DNA of 64,000 bases from Scylla paramamosain (Eukaryota > Arthropoda > Malacostraca > Decapoda > Portunidae). Position 1 is the stretch's first letter. Each line of letters opens with the position of its first letter. Below are positions 43,546 to 63,426 of the stretch, piece by piece. The translations under genes and the position numbers were made by a program. Location: positions 15,754,497 through 15,818,496 of the forward strand of contig NC_087156.1 of the NCBI RefSeq assembly GCF_035594125.1, given 5' to 3'. The notes beneath the pieces were generated by a model that worked only from the letters and a program-made list of their open reading frames with translations, had not been told where the DNA came from and searched no databases.

Positions 43546-44856
43546 TGCTTGCTATGAGAGAGCTGGTGGCAAGAGCGTGGGTAGGTTTTCAACGTATTCA
43601 TCTGATGGATAATTTTGCAGCGGAAGTCTGGTTAAAGAGACAGTCTTAAAGCATCAAAGGAACTGCCAATATACTGCACGGTGTTGCCTCTCACTGACAA
43701 CCCGTCATTCGCTTGCCGGTCGTCCTTGGGTGAGTCCCGGCTGGAGGTTAAGGGCACCAACACACCTGGCGGAGGGCAAGGTGAGGCGGCTGAGTGACAG
43801 TCTCACCCAAGGAATACCTGATGATAAAACCTGTCCTCTAGTGCCCAGGTGCAACACGACCATCTACCGGGACCTGGAGATACCCGGGTGTGTACCTTGC
43901 CTAGCTGTCCTTCCCTTCCTAGTACATCTTCAGTGAGACTTTTTAGTGTCCCAGCAAGGCCAGGTGCAGGGAGTGGAGGGACGACTGGTGGGAGGCGAGG
44001 CAAGGACTGGATGAGTGATTGTATTCCTTCCCAGTGAAAATTCTCTGCATACCTTTAAAATGCTTTGTATAACGAATGTTTCCAGGACGTATTGTTTCAG
44101 TTAAGAAAGTGTAACTGCATGATGAATTGACACGTTACCTGAGTCCGTGCCCAGGTGTGTTCCGTACCTGCCCTAACAGCGCCACATAAATACCGTTGGC
44201 GGTCGACAAGAGGACGAAGGTTTGCTTTACGATTGCCTGATGCATCAAGTTCTTAATCGATGCAAATTAGGCTTCTCGAAACAAAGACTCGGCTGCTTAA
44301 CGAGCGAACATTAGTAGGAACTCACTCGACACCGGGACTCACCGCTTAACGACGCAGCATTAGCAGCCCAATCTAATCTTACAAGATCATGAACAATGCA
44401 AATGTCTTGGAATCCATCTCGCGAACCGGCGATCGCAGCCCAGATAAACACCTGAGTAGTTACGCGCCGCCGACAAATCACTGGGTGCTTGGTTAGGGTC
44501 GAGGCTTCGAGAGAGCGAGCGAGGCAGCACGACCCTCCCTCCACGACCCCCCAGACACACGCTGCCCGTGATGGCTATCTTCACCACATAACTTATTAAT
44601 TGAGCTTTTGTTTCTCTGACTGCCATTGTTGCCACGCCAGTCCAACTTGAAGTAACAAGCCAAGAGCTCATGACATATTGGCGGAGACTGTCTGTGTTTG
44701 TGTTATTATGGTGCAGAGAGAATATTTGTAAAACTAGATACCTGGCAGTTATTTATTGCCTCCCGCACGTCAGTAAACGATATTCATCATCAGGAACAAT
44801 GAAAGAAAGGAGTTTTCAACTAAGCCAAGCCTTTAGCAGAAAACAATGGAGGAACA

Positions 44857-44914
44857 CGATGATGATAGTGATAATGGTGATGATGATGATGATGATGATG
44901 ATAATGATGATGAG
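44857..44914. repeat. (GAT)n trinucleotide repeat
   Basis: GATGATGATG units with ATA changes. Confidence 0.93.
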
Positions 44915-45183
44915 CACTCTTCGCCTCCCACCTCGTACCTCACGTCATAATGTCAGGCATGCTTAGAGTTACTATTCTTAGAGAAGAATTTAGTTATCCT
45001 GCCTAACCGGTAACAACAACCACATTTTCACCTCCCTCGCTGCCCTCCCTCCCTTCATTTCCCTCTGCTTACCGCCACAACACAACAATTTTGAGCCACA
45101 CCTCGACCTCCTACACGCCGAGTTATCAGGGCACAGTTTTGACGGTTACCTCAGGACTTGAGCACATTAACTATCCTCCCAAG

Positions 45184-45245
45184 AGCCAATAACCTCAAAT
45201 AACCTCAGCAGCCAAGAAAGAGCAACTTGGAGGAGTATATAAAAG
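45184..45245 (+). promoter_or_regulatory. CCAAT plus TATA promoter-like element
   Basis: AGCCAAT starts at about 45184 and TATATAAAAG occupies 45236-45245, about 50 bp apart, followed by GC-rich sequence. This is a textbook RNA polymerase II arrangement. It lies on the plus strand, inside the minus-strand SAM-gene intron. The expected start near 45266 has no good arthropod initiator; TCAGATT at about 45308 is too far away for this TATA box. The first ATG downstream opens only a 20-codon frame, so any transcript could be noncoding or spliced. Confidence 0.35.
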
Positions 45246-45861
45246 CTCCGCGCGCCGCTGCCACCTTGCCGGCTACTCTCTGGGACCTTCGTGCCATCCC
45301 ACTGATCTCAGATTAACACGAAGCCAGGGAAGGTTACATGAACCAACCCCCGAGAGCTGCAGAGGTCAAGGGTCGCGTCCAGGAGGAGCCGCTTTAGCAA
45401 GACCCACTTACAAGGGAAGCTCGGGAGGAATACAATCCGTGAGACGCCTAAACTGACAGGGAAATGCAACGCGCCAGTGAGTCCCAGCTGGCAGAGTATC
45501 ACTTTATAGAATTATCTTCACTGCCCTGTTGACGGAGGCAGAGCAAGTGAGCGTAAGAGTACGTACAGTGAGAGTAGCATCCGTTGAGTGTTAAGGATAG
45601 AGAGACTTTGAGGGAAGACTACGGGGAATGCGAAGATGATGGGTTGATTACGTAACCGAGGAGGGGGGAAGAGTGGTGACAGGACAGTGAAAGGAATGTT
45701 TGCACGAGAGCCTGGCTGGGAGATGAAAAGGAGAGGATTGGTGAAGGTGCTTAATGAAATGTGAATGAATATGAACAAGGCGATGTGTAATGAAAATGTT
45801 AAATAGAAAACAGACGATGAACTGATGGAAGATGTGATATGATAATTAGGAGAACGGGATG

Positions 45862-45992
<131 letters not shown>

Positions 45993-46077
45993 CAGAGTAG
46001 GGGAAAGGGGGAGAAGGAACAATGATGATGAGAAATATTTAGGATACGTGACAAGGTTTTATAAGATATTAAAGAGA

Positions 46078-46081
<4 letters not shown>

Positions 46082-46147
<66 letters not shown>
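46082..46147. repeat. (GA)n microsatellite
   Basis: Perfect GA tract 92 bp after the compound CA/GA tract. Confidence 0.97.
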
Positions 46148-46152
<5 letters not shown>

Positions 46153-46724
46153 GAATTACGTAGAGGAAGGAGGTGGCGAGAGGAGCATGACCCGCGCAGC
46201 TCCTCCCGGCGATGGTATCTCCTCCCGCTCCCACGACTGAGGTGGCGTGGCAGGGCTGGCGTGGAGGGGCGCACTGCCGAGGTTTTTGTGGCCCGTCGAT
46301 GCGGCAATAAAAGAACCGTCGTGAATATACGGAAGAATTGTGTCCTTCTGAAGAGGCGGAGGGAAGGAGGGAGGAAAAAGAGTAGGGAAGGAAGGAGGGA
46401 GTGAAGAAAGAAGCGAGTGAAATTGAAAGTGTTACGAGGAGAGTTTTTCAGTCTGTAAAAATGTGGCGAGGAGTGAGATTTTCCTGATCGTAATTGATAA
46501 AGGTGAGAGAAAAACAGAGAACAAACCGAATGAACAGCATGAGATTTACGAAAATTGCAGTGTGGTTTCAGAAGATAAATTTCCGTGTTATCAGCGCAAG
46601 GATAAACATTGTAGCGGGATCTGATAAGGTGGTGAGTGGGAACGTATTTACAACTATGTGGTTTGGCGCAAAGAATCACCAGCAAAGAGATTTCAAGTGA
46701 AAAGCAGGTGTTGGCCCGAGGAGC

Positions 46725-46770
46725 CGCCCCGTTCCGCCACGCTCCGCCCCGCTCCGCCCCGCCGCTGGGA
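46725..46770 (+). repeat. GC-box-like decamer repeat
   Basis: CCGCCCCG and CTCCGCCCCG units in a row. Each contains a CCGCCC core of the Sp1/KLF type. Confidence 0.7.
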
Positions 46771-47601
46771 CGATTATTTCCTTATCTCAGGAATAACGTC
46801 GTGACCATTCGTCCTGGCCCCGCCCCGCCGCAAGTCGCTCCCGAGCCACCAGATTATACAACACCTGTCTGATAACATGAAATTATGGCTGATAAAGTAA
46901 GTGACGCTAAAGTTGTCTGCAGGACGAGGGAGGAAGCGTAGCCTTAAATCGCAAGGAGGAGCACCTCGCATCTCGCCGCCCAACACTGATGGTGAGAGGA
47001 GATAACGCTGCCCAGACACATTGCCACGCCCTCCCCTCCTCCTCCACCACCTGCACCGCCACCATCGCCTCCATCTTTACCATCAAAACAACAACAACAC
47101 CACCTATAAATTATATCTAATTAATTGCATTCCTGCCTCCCACCAACGCAGACAAATTGGTGAGGTGAAGAAGTGGTTCCGATGACGGTAATTATCGCGT
47201 TTTATGTATCAATTTGAGCGTCTTGATATTTACACCAGCAGGAACACCGCAGCTCTGCCTGCTGATGTGGCGAGAAGGCTTTGAACGATAGAAGAGTGAC
47301 TACTGAGCTTGCATTCCTTGTTCTGCCACGCCTACAATCTTTCGTGTTTCAGCAGTAAGTGGTCAAGGCCGTGACTGAATGAGCTTCACTTTTCTCCTTC
47401 CCTTCCTCCTCCTTCTTCTGTTCATTCTGTACCATCATCCCATCAGGCGCCCTCATCCCTCATCCTCCACAAAGCCCCTCCAACATCACTTTAACCTCAC
47501 GGATCACAAAGGCAAATCGAGAGCGTTCATTGTTCCTCATTTTATCCACGAAGGGGCAATGATTAACAGAGAAAGGGAGGGATGGTGACGGGAAGGAGAG
47601 G

Positions 47602-47604
<3 letters not shown>

Positions 47605-47689
<85 letters not shown>
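47605..47689. repeat. (GA)n microsatellite
   Basis: Perfect GA tract. Confidence 0.97.
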
Positions 47690-47692
<3 letters not shown>

Positions 47693-47835
47693 AAAGTGAG
47701 GGGGGAGAGTGTGAGTGGTAGGGAGTGCTATAAAGGGAAGGGAAAGGGAGAGGGGAGGAGATCATGACAAGAAAATTGAAGAGATGATGTGATTTTCAGT
47801 CGTATTGAGTAGTGAGACCATCGAGGGATCCGCTG

Positions 47836-47880
47836 ACTCACTTACTGACTTACTGATTGACTGACTGACTAACTGACAAG
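47836..47880 (+). repeat. (TGAC)n-like tetranucleotide repeat
   Basis: CTTACTGACT/GATTGACTGACT units, imperfect. Confidence 0.85.
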
Positions 47881-48010
47881 ATGGTTAATCAGTCAGTACT
47901 AAAGGCTACACGTTTCTTTCTGCTTGATCTACACACTTCGACTCACTCCCAAACGTACACTTCACGAAATCAAGTCTCCCTGTCTTTAATCAAATGAGTA
48001 AAAAAAAAGA

Positions 48011-48197
<187 letters not shown>

Positions 48198-51060
48198 CTT
48201 TTGAATTTCTCATTTTATCAAGAATAGTATAGAATTATCATGGCACTTTCTTCATCCACATTGTTAACGGCAGGAGGAGAAACTGGACCAGGAAAACTGA
48301 TGAAAGCTTTAAGCCTATACTTAATTGAGTTTAAGATGAAAGAGAAGGAGGAAGAGGAGGAGGAGGAGAAGGAGGAGAAAGAGTAGAAGAGAGGCCTATA
48401 GGTAGGAGGAAGGCGTCAGGGTAACAAGAGCAGGGTTCATTAAGGAGTTCAAACATCCTCGCCAGCTTGTAATGGAAGCTTTGCCCTTTCCTCCTTTCTC
48501 TTCGGAGCGTGGCGTTGCCTTATCTGCTGGAACTAGAGCTTTTTACGTTTTCCTTATTCCTTAGTTATAATTAGTTATTTGTATATTTAGTTAATTTATG
48601 CTTCTGTTATTTGTTTGATATTTGTTCACTGTTTAGTTGATTTTGTGACTATATTTATTTATATTTTTTGGTTTCTTTATCCTCATCGCCATTCCTGTAG
48701 GAGTGTGTGCATGTAAGACGTATCCTGTGGCTCATAAATGTCCCAATTTTTTCTCCTCGCCTTGCTCCTGATGTGAATTTTATGTTTTCTTTTATTAGTT
48801 GATAAAATTCACGCTTGTTGTGTGAGGAAATATTACATTATATATATTGGGTTGATGATGTGAATTATCCGTTCGTTTTGTTTCTTATTTTCCTTCTTCT
48901 CGCATATACATTTAACTCCCTTGATTCTGTCCTCTTTCATCATCCCTGCCTGTCTGTCTATTTATTTTCATCCTCGACTATTTTTCCTCCTTCGAGCAAG
49001 AATCTGGGCAACCCACACTACAGTCCAGACCGGAGACGAGATAACACCCGGCAGGAGATATTATCAGCGGCGATCCCACAGCTGATACAGTTCACCCTCG
49101 AATCTGGAGAAGCGCGGCGGAGGCTTGGGCGATGCCTTAACAACGGCCCCGGGTGTGGTATGTCTCCCCGGGCACCACTGAGGCTTAAATGGAACATAAA
49201 GTGCAAGTCACCTGGGGCAAGCCGCCTCAGCAATGACCTATAGAAGACCACCAATTAGCATTCCTCGGCGGCCGGTGTTATGATGGTCGCTGTGGTGGTG
49301 GTAGTGGTGGTGGTGCTGGTAGTGAATCGTGATGGTGGGGATGGTAACGGTGGTGATACAAAGCCACAATAAGATTTCATATGAGAACAAAAGCTTGAGA
49401 TGTCTTATAAAGCAATAGAAAAGTCGAGTGATAAAGCAAAACAGCTTGAGGCGAGGCTACCAAGCACCGTACAGTCTTCGGGAGTCACGACAGAAGCTCC
49501 CGACGAATAATAACACGAGGGCCCAGTAGGGAGGCGGGACCTGTCGCTGCCCCGGCTGGCATTCCTGGCCCGTGTTCTGGTTCCATCAGGTGGCCGAGCG
49601 GGAAGACCCAAATGGGCAGGAGATCAATCATCGTGCCCTTCATTACATGGACAACCCTCCCCTTCCCTTGCTGCTCCTATACGCCCCCGCCTGGCCACTA
49701 CCTGCTCCCACTCATACAAGTGACCCTTAGGCCTGTCACGTGAATCCTACAACGGTCATACGAAATAACAAAAGTTGTGAATTATCTTTCGTTTTCTGTT
49801 TTACAATTTATACTGTAACCACTTTTGCGAGTCCTCTGTCATTATGTTTCTGTACGTCATCTAATACAAAGGGACTCGAAAAAGTGTTATAGGACGAAGT
49901 ACAATACTGAAGAGGTACTCCCCTTGCGGCGCCATGTAGGGGCAAGGGGATGAAGGGGTTAAGGTGGCTCGAGTACAGGTGACAAAGAGTCGCGCCGCGT
50001 GGAGGAATGTCTCACCTGGATCGGGAGAAACAAACAGAGGCGGACGCTAATGACGCCGCCGCGGGACTCAGCAAGGGGGGATGGCAGTAATATCAGCCGC
50101 GTCGGGAGGCTGTAGGGGCATCGCAGCTCCTCTACACTGGAGCCCAGGCGGGGGTCGAGTGCCTCCGGTGTTTGATCTTACCTCCCGTGTGTTTAATGAG
50201 GTCCCGCAGCGCACACTGGGCTTGGGGTGTTTGCCTGACCCATAGCATACGGCAGACGGGGCCAGGGAGCGGCGCCATTAGCATCGGCGTGTCCCGGGGT
50301 GTAGCCGTGGGAAGCGCCGCCTAACAGCCCCATTACGAGTCGCTGTGGTCATAGCCGGCGGGAGGCACGGAACGAGAGGCCTTTGTTCCGCATTCACCTA
50401 TGGCAGGTACCCTTGATTGTAGCAACAGGTAAACGGTGTACGCAGGTAACTTCCTCTCCTCAACCTGGTGACAGGTTGATTGCTCTACTTCACCGGGTCG
50501 GGCAGCTTCATCATCGTCATCATCGTTATCATCATCATCATTATCACCACTTTCCCCAACATCGCCGTCATTAACATCATCGGTATCATGAGTGTTATTA
50601 GCGTTGATTATCATCATCTCACTATTACTCATCTCTCACTATTACTACAAGAGCAACAGATAATCGTTAACGTTCTCCATTTGCGCCTGAGGTTGTTCAC
50701 ACTTTCACTTTACTATTACTTTCTACATTCAATTATTATTTACAGTTCCCGGTCGATGCATATCCAGAGCGTTCCTCGTAACTCTGTCATATTCACATCA
50801 CATTTGTCCATCCTTAGACACATAAAGGCCATGAATGTCGCGTTGTCTTCATCTAATATAGCCTGCACAATCTGTCTTGCCTCAAAAGGATCATGTAAGA
50901 TTTACGTTCATATTATCGCATCTAAACTTCAGGTGACGTGTTCTCGCGGTGTTCTTGGTTGCGAGGCTCCGGCAAGCCACTATATAAGGAAGTTTTCTCA
51001 CCACAAGATAGAAAGGACAGAATTAAGAGTTAAATATATTATAAAAATAGGACAGCTTAC

Positions 51061-51739
51061 CTCTACATACTCGGCGCAGAGTTCTATACTCCCCACAAAG
51101 GAACAGACGTCGTCGACGGTCCAGTGGCCGATCGTCTCGAGTGAGGGACAGTTCTTGTCTGAGCAAGGCGTGGGTGGCTTATGGGATCCGGGCGAAGGCG
51201 TGGGCCGTGGCTTTGGAGGCGTGGGTGACCGCGTTGTGTGGGCCTTAGTTTCCAGTTTCTTCTCCTCTTCGTGTGGAAGGCCAAACAAGGTCTTGACATC
51301 GAAGGACTTAGAGGGTTCCGTGCGGGGCCTCTTGGTGGTCATAGTGGCGGACAGGTCGAGAGGAGACGTCGGGGCGTCAGCCGGCCGCTTCATGGCACCC
51401 CGCAGATAGTTCTCCAGCTGGGACTGTTGTGTCGCTGAGGCGTTCCTAACCATATTGAGAAGGACTTGTGAGGAGGACATGTCCACGAGGGGGAACGCGG
51501 GGAAGCCAGAGAGGCCCGCTGCCCCTGGGAACATCGGGGGCCCGCCGGGATGTGGGAGAGCAGAGATGCCGGCGGCAGTGGAGACTGGGGGTGTGTCGAT
51601 CTTTTTATCTGTGTCCTTGGCTGAGGCGGAGGTGGTGGGAGGGGTGGGAACACCGAGGAAGGGCGCCGACCCATGCTTGAGGCCCGCCAGCCCACCCAGA
51701 GGATGACGTAGAAACCCGTTGTTTGGACTGCTGAAGTAA
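51061..51739 (-). CDS. SAM-domain protein (SAMD7/SAMD11-like), internal exon with first third of SAM domain
   Basis: This exon has 679 nt. One base completes a codon begun in the previous exon (intron phase 2), then come 226 codons, ending in phase 0. The acceptor is a pyrimidine tract ending CCCACAG with CTAAT about 28 nt upstream; the donor is GAG/GTAAGC. Numbering from the first full codon, residues 1-85 are rich in Pro, Gly and Ala. Residues 88-117 (SSQVLLNMVRN...) could form an amphipathic helix. Residues 126-130 are PLDLS, the classical CtBP-binding motif, and 136-139 are KRPR, a basic nuclear-localisation-like motif. Residues 171-191 are Pro/Ser-rich. From about residue 203 a SAM domain begins (GHWTVDDVCSFVGSIELCAEYVE) and is interrupted by the intron. 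Family knowledge: SAMD7, SAMD11 and polyhomeotic-type SAM proteins are nuclear Polycomb-linked factors. Inferred role: nuclear co-repressor or scaffold. The start codon lies upstream and was not found. An open frame runs on into the intron at both ends, but the splice sites are better boundaries. Confidence 0.92.
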
Positions 51740-53152
51740 CTGTGGGAGAAAGAGAGAGGCCCCATTAGCAACGCTTGGCAAGGCAGACGTTTCCATTACA
51801 TTACCTACATCAGGCGCCATTAGTGGCTGGTCACCCTGGTCACCCGAGGAGGGGACAGAGGCGGGCCGGGGCGGGCACGGGGCGGACCTAGAGGCCAAGA
51901 GGGTCAGGCGATGCGTTTTAAGGTAATAGTGCAGGCGCTACGGCCGTCCGCCCCCTGCAGATTACCAGCCGTCACCAGCCCCGCCCCCCGGGTCGCCTCC
52001 CCCGGCCCAGCACCATAACACCGCGTGCGCAGCGCCATTATTCATCACCTACACGCCATAAAACAACACACTCGCCCGCCATGCTTTAAATTTTCAATAC
52101 CAAAACTCTAAAAGTTAAGGTAGTTAATAATTCTCTAAGTCATAAATCAACCTTTAAGATTTATACTCAGCATAATAGAAACTTCACCTTGTAGTGTGTT
52201 GAATATCATCATATGATACATTGTACTTACATTTTGTTAGATCTTCATTTCCTAGTGGAGACTTAGCATTTTCTTAACTATGTTTTTTATCGCGGAAGGA
52301 GTTCACATACAAGTCTATCGCCTCACAAACATCGCATAAGGATTCTCATGGAAAAACTAAATACAGCTACAATAACTGAGGAAAGCAAAGGAAAGCACGA
52401 GGAAGGGTGTGGACTTCAGGGTATGGCAGAAGGAAGTGTTAAGGTGCTACAGTTTATGGGCAGGGCGTGTCTGGCTGTAGACTGTAGCGGGCGGGGATAC
52501 AGAAAGACAGGGCATGTTTGTGGAGTAGAGAGGCCCTGGGTGTGGTGATGAGTGGGAATGGGAGGTACTGGAGTCCTGCTAGAGAGAAGTCAAGTGTACA
52601 GCTATTGTGAGGCTTTAGCGGGCCAAGTGTGAGTCTAGGCTGAATGTGGCGGGTGATGTATGCGTGCAGGATGCGGCGAGGCTCGGAGATGGTGAAAGAG
52701 GGTCTGACCACGTGGATAAAAGATTGTGATAATGAGGGTGAGGAAGGTGAATAGTCTTGGTAACGTGAGATTGGCTCTAAGCTTGACCGGGGTGTAAGAG
52801 GGAGTGGCGGCGTGTCAGGGGGAAGGGAAGCAAGGTAGGCGGGGAGCTAAGGCCACGTGGGGAGAAAGGGGTGAGCGTAGTGATGGATGGAAGGCACGAA
52901 GAAGGATGGATATTTTATGTAATGCTTTCTTGGCACGATAATCAATAAATCTCGTCTTTCGCTACGTATAAACACGACAAGCGTCCCTGGAGAAAGAAGC
53001 TACGTCTCCAAACTGGGGCAGACAGCGACGCTCCATTCATCAAGGGGAGAGATGCAGTGATAGGTTGGTCAATGATGATAAAAACGAAGCACCTCTTGGG
53101 ACTCTTGTGTCCACATGAATCATCCACTCCCCAAGCACTCCTCTCCCGTCCC

Positions 53153-53187
<35 letters not shown>

Positions 53188-53346
53188 GTCTGTTCGTGTC
53201 TCCGTGATTGTGACTGTTTTGTCTCTGTCTATCTCGCTTGCTGGCTGACTGTTTGAATCTGTTTGTGTGTTTGTCTCTCTGTCTGTTTGTCTGGCATGCA
53301 GGCTGACTCTCTGAATAATACATACGTATATACGTAGTGGGAGGGT

Positions 53347-53347
<1 letters not shown>
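51740..53347. other. Presumed upstream intron of the SAM-domain gene
   Basis: This is the sequence 5' of the 51061-51739 exon on the minus strand. It starts with a GC-rich block (to about 52050), followed by AT-rich then GT/GG-rich sequence, and an imperfect (TGTC)n at 53152-53190. I found no exon that could supply the two missing bases of the split codon. Confidence 0.5.

Positions 53348-53424
<77 letters not shown>
53348..53424. repeat. (CA)n microsatellite
   Basis: Perfect AC dinucleotides, about 77 bp. Confidence 0.98.

Positions 53425-60100
<6,676 letters not shown>

Positions 60101-60171
<71 letters not shown>
60101..60171. repeat. (GA)n microsatellite
   Basis: First of two GA tracts 50 bp apart. 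Confidence 0.97.
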
Positions 60172-60177
<6 letters not shown>

Positions 60178-60216
60178 CTTCTGGAGATAAAACGGATGAG
60201 TGGTGGATGGAAAAAT

Positions 60217-60220
<4 letters not shown>

Positions 60221-60282
<62 letters not shown>
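60221..60282. repeat. (GA)n microsatellite
   Basis: Second GA tract, followed by a short CTC run. Confidence 0.97.
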
Positions 60283-60283
<1 letters not shown>

Positions 60284-60891
60284 GTCCTCCTCCTCCTGCT
60301 CCTGCTCTTCCTCATCGTGCTGGTCGCCTTCCCCTTGAGCCACGGCCTCTGCCCTCTGCCGTGTCTGGTGGGAGCCTCGAGGGCCGCAGCAGCAAGCAAC
60401 ACGGCACGAATTTCATACTTGTCAGGCAGCGCGAAGTTAGGGAGCCGTTTCATTTGTGTTGCTTTATAAGAATGAAAATATATAGTGACGACTTAGAAGC
60501 CCTGACCTCATATCTCGGTTCCCGCCCAAGCCGCCGCCTTTGCCGACACAAATGACGCGAGGTGCCTGACTATACGAGTCTTCGGCATGTCTGCTAATGT
60601 ATGATTTCCTGAGTTAGCTATTGAGGGTAGGCTGTTCCCGGCGCTACCCATGTAATAACCATTCAAGGATGCTCTTGTAAAATGAGTTGAAGTGTGTGTA
60701 TATCGCGCCTCTGTTTAGAGTTTTGGACAATGGGTGATAAATTTGAGTTTCGTATGTATCTCTTTTTTTTTTCTCTCTCTTCTATCCCTGTGTTATCTCT
60801 GCTTCTAAGCATATCCGTGTTTGTTGTACAGGTGCGAACGCTGATGTGTATTCATATATTACCGATTAAATCTGAAGATCAAAACACGTTC

Positions 60892-61039
<148 letters not shown>

Positions 61040-61640
61040 ACCCTCAAGCATTCCTCCGACATCATCCCTCAGCCTTGCATGCTTACTCTCCCTGCGCCAA
61101 GCTCTTCTCGACCCCTCAACACCCTCCACCCGCGCACTGCAACAGACTCCAGGTGACGGATGGTGACGCGTGACCACTGGCGGGGGAGGGGAGGGTGCTG
61201 CTAGCCTTAGGAATGACAATTAGGAGAGAAGGTCGGCGGAGCGAGGAGAGCCGTTTAGCAGGCGGCCGCGACCAGGCTCCTCGGTTGCCCTTGCCCGCCC
61301 CAGGTAAAGGCAGTGACTAATTGCATAAACACTCGTGAGGATGCCTGGGATGTTGCAGGACTTGAAAGCCTCCAAGGACATTCCCGGCAACATGATCGTT
61401 TTGTGTTGTTTGTTTTGCATTGGGTGTCTCGGGAGCTTCTTCTTTTTTTTTCTTTTTTTACGTATTTTTTATTACTTTTTTTTTAAGTGGAAGACTGGTA
61501 GTAGTGTTTGGATAGGATTATTTTAATTAACTAAGACCTGAGTTTGGTGAAAAGTGTGGCGGGGGGGGGAGGGGAGGGGATTTTGCTTATTGTGTGTGTG
61601 TGTTTTGTGCGTAGGTAGTATAGTTATGAAGATGTGCATG

Positions 61641-61642
<2 letters not shown>

Positions 61643-61697
<55 letters not shown>
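61643..61697. repeat. (TTA)n trinucleotide repeat
   Basis: About 18 TTA units. Confidence 0.96.
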
Positions 61698-61699
61698 GT

Positions 61700-62439
61700 T
61701 CTGATGATGACAGAGTCGTGGAGTGGCTTATGACATATGAATGTTTCTCTTCATATTGATTAGCGTTTTGTTGCTGCTGTTTTTTGTTTTTTTTCCTCCT
61801 CTCTCATGTTAATCACCGTTGTTAATTTCATCCACCGTTTTCTTATTTGCCCTTGACGTTTATTTGTTCAGTTAATTCAATCATATAATCTCTCTTGACT
61901 TGCGTTTATTCTTTGTATTATATGAATTTGTTTATAATATTGATTTATTTAGGTGTCTTTTATTTTTGTTAATTAGCTGACTTGTGCATTCATTCATTTG
62001 TTCGTTGTTTCCTTATTCGTTGATGTGATATTCCTTCATTTATTGTTTCTTTATTTTGTTTTCTTCTCTTCGTTTATTTTCTAAGCCTAGTGTCTGACTC
62101 TTTTATTTATTTGTTTATTGCAATTTTTCGTTAATTTTCTCGTTCATTATAGCAGTATCTGTTTATATTTATTCAAGGTGTTTTTATCTTCTTCTTTTGT
62201 CTGTTGCTTAATTCTCATTTACCTTCACCACGAGGGTAAAGGTAAGCACAGGTAAGGAGTGTCCTTGGTGGGCGTGGCTTCATTACCTGGAGGGTCACGT
62301 GTGGCGCTCCTCAGGTATGGACGAGCCCCCACACACACACCTGTTCTCGGGACCAAGCCATGAATGTGTTAGCCGCACAAAGGGTCCAGTTTGCCTGAAT
62401 TATTACTGCTGCTTCTTAATAACCGTCCAGACAAATACC
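61700..62439. other. T-rich noncoding stretch
   Basis: T-rich to about 62220 (TTTATT/TTGTTT mixtures), then a mixed stretch containing GGTAAGCACAGGTAAGG. No gene seen. Confidence 0.5.
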
Positions 62440-62900
62440 ATACAAATTGTCTTTTAGAAAATTTGCATAGTAATTCAGGACTAGAGGCTCGTAATATGGA
62501 CATGTAATTAATTTAAGAACATTTATTTATTTATTTTTTCTGTCTCTAGGCTTCTAACCTTTACTTTTGTACAGGTAACATATATTTCGCACCTGGCACT
62601 GGACATGGTAGATAATTAATTCGGCCATTATCGCGGAGGGCATCTCGGAAATCCAATTACATTCGATATATAATAATGTATGAGCGAGCAGCGTCACCGA
62701 GAGGCACGCTGTCAGGCCGCTAATTGTCCGGGTCGAAAATGAACAGCTATTATAGAAATCTTAATCACGTCCTGCAAATGGCTTCTCTATCCCTTACGAG
62801 GGAGATAAAGACGCCTGATTAGCATAATTTATGACATTAGCGGGCGTGCGGGATTTAGCATAACAATGATGCTACATCGAAAGGGTATAATTTTATGTGA
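62440..62900. promoter_or_regulatory. AT-rich block with clustered homeodomain-type TAAT sites
   Basis: There is no simple repeat here, but many TAAT/ATTA cores (TAATTAATTT, ATAATTAATTCGG, GCTAATTGTCC, GATTAGCATAATTT). The complex sequence stands out from the repeat-rich surroundings and resembles a conserved noncoding enhancer. It may serve the SAM-domain gene or a neighbour outside the window. Confidence 0.3.
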
Positions 62901-63172
62901 TTGGTTGTATCTTCCCCTCAGTGTGCGGTGGAGAGGGGGAGGGCGAGGAGGAGGAAGAGGAGGAGGAGCAGGAGGAGCACGGAGAACAGAGGGGGCGTGC
63001 AGGAAGGTAGCGGTTTGTTTACGGGCTTGTATGGTGGACAGGTAGATAGAGAGGGAGGGAGGGAGGGAGGGAAGGAGATATAGAAAAAAATATCTGGAAG
63101 ATCATTGGTTGTAAATGATAAATCAGGTTCCCCATAGAATAATATGACAACCGGAGGCTTCTACATGGCAGG

Positions 63173-63173
<1 letters not shown>

Positions 63174-63244
<71 letters not shown>
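63174..63244. repeat. (CA)n microsatellite
   Basis: Perfect CA tract. Confidence 0.98.
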
Positions 63245-63245
<1 letters not shown>

Positions 63246-63426
63246 CTATACCTAAAGGTCAAAGTAAGAGACATAAAGAAATCAAAATCCACAAAAAAAG
63301 ATAACAAAAATTGTTATAAAACATGGCAGCAGCTGCAACACCAACACACAATGGGGAACCGAAGAAAAGAAAGAAAGAGATCAAAGAATAAGTATAACAA
63401 GTCCCTCCCCTTGTTAAGTAAGATTG

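Noticed and set aside
43413..43649. Arg-rich 78-codon plus-strand frame (poly-Arg)
   Set aside because: It is a (GGA)n repeat read in the AGG frame, inside the intron.
49588..49610. GTGGCCGAGCGG, like a tRNA A-box
   Set aside because: No matching B-box or acceptor-stem pairing in the following 90 bases, so it is not a tRNA gene.
50480..51409. 309-codon plus-strand open frame
   Set aside because: It is antisense to the SAM-domain exon over its second half and passes through low-complexity ATC/ATT sequence in its first half. It has no recognisable domain, whereas the minus strand has splice sites and a SAM domain.
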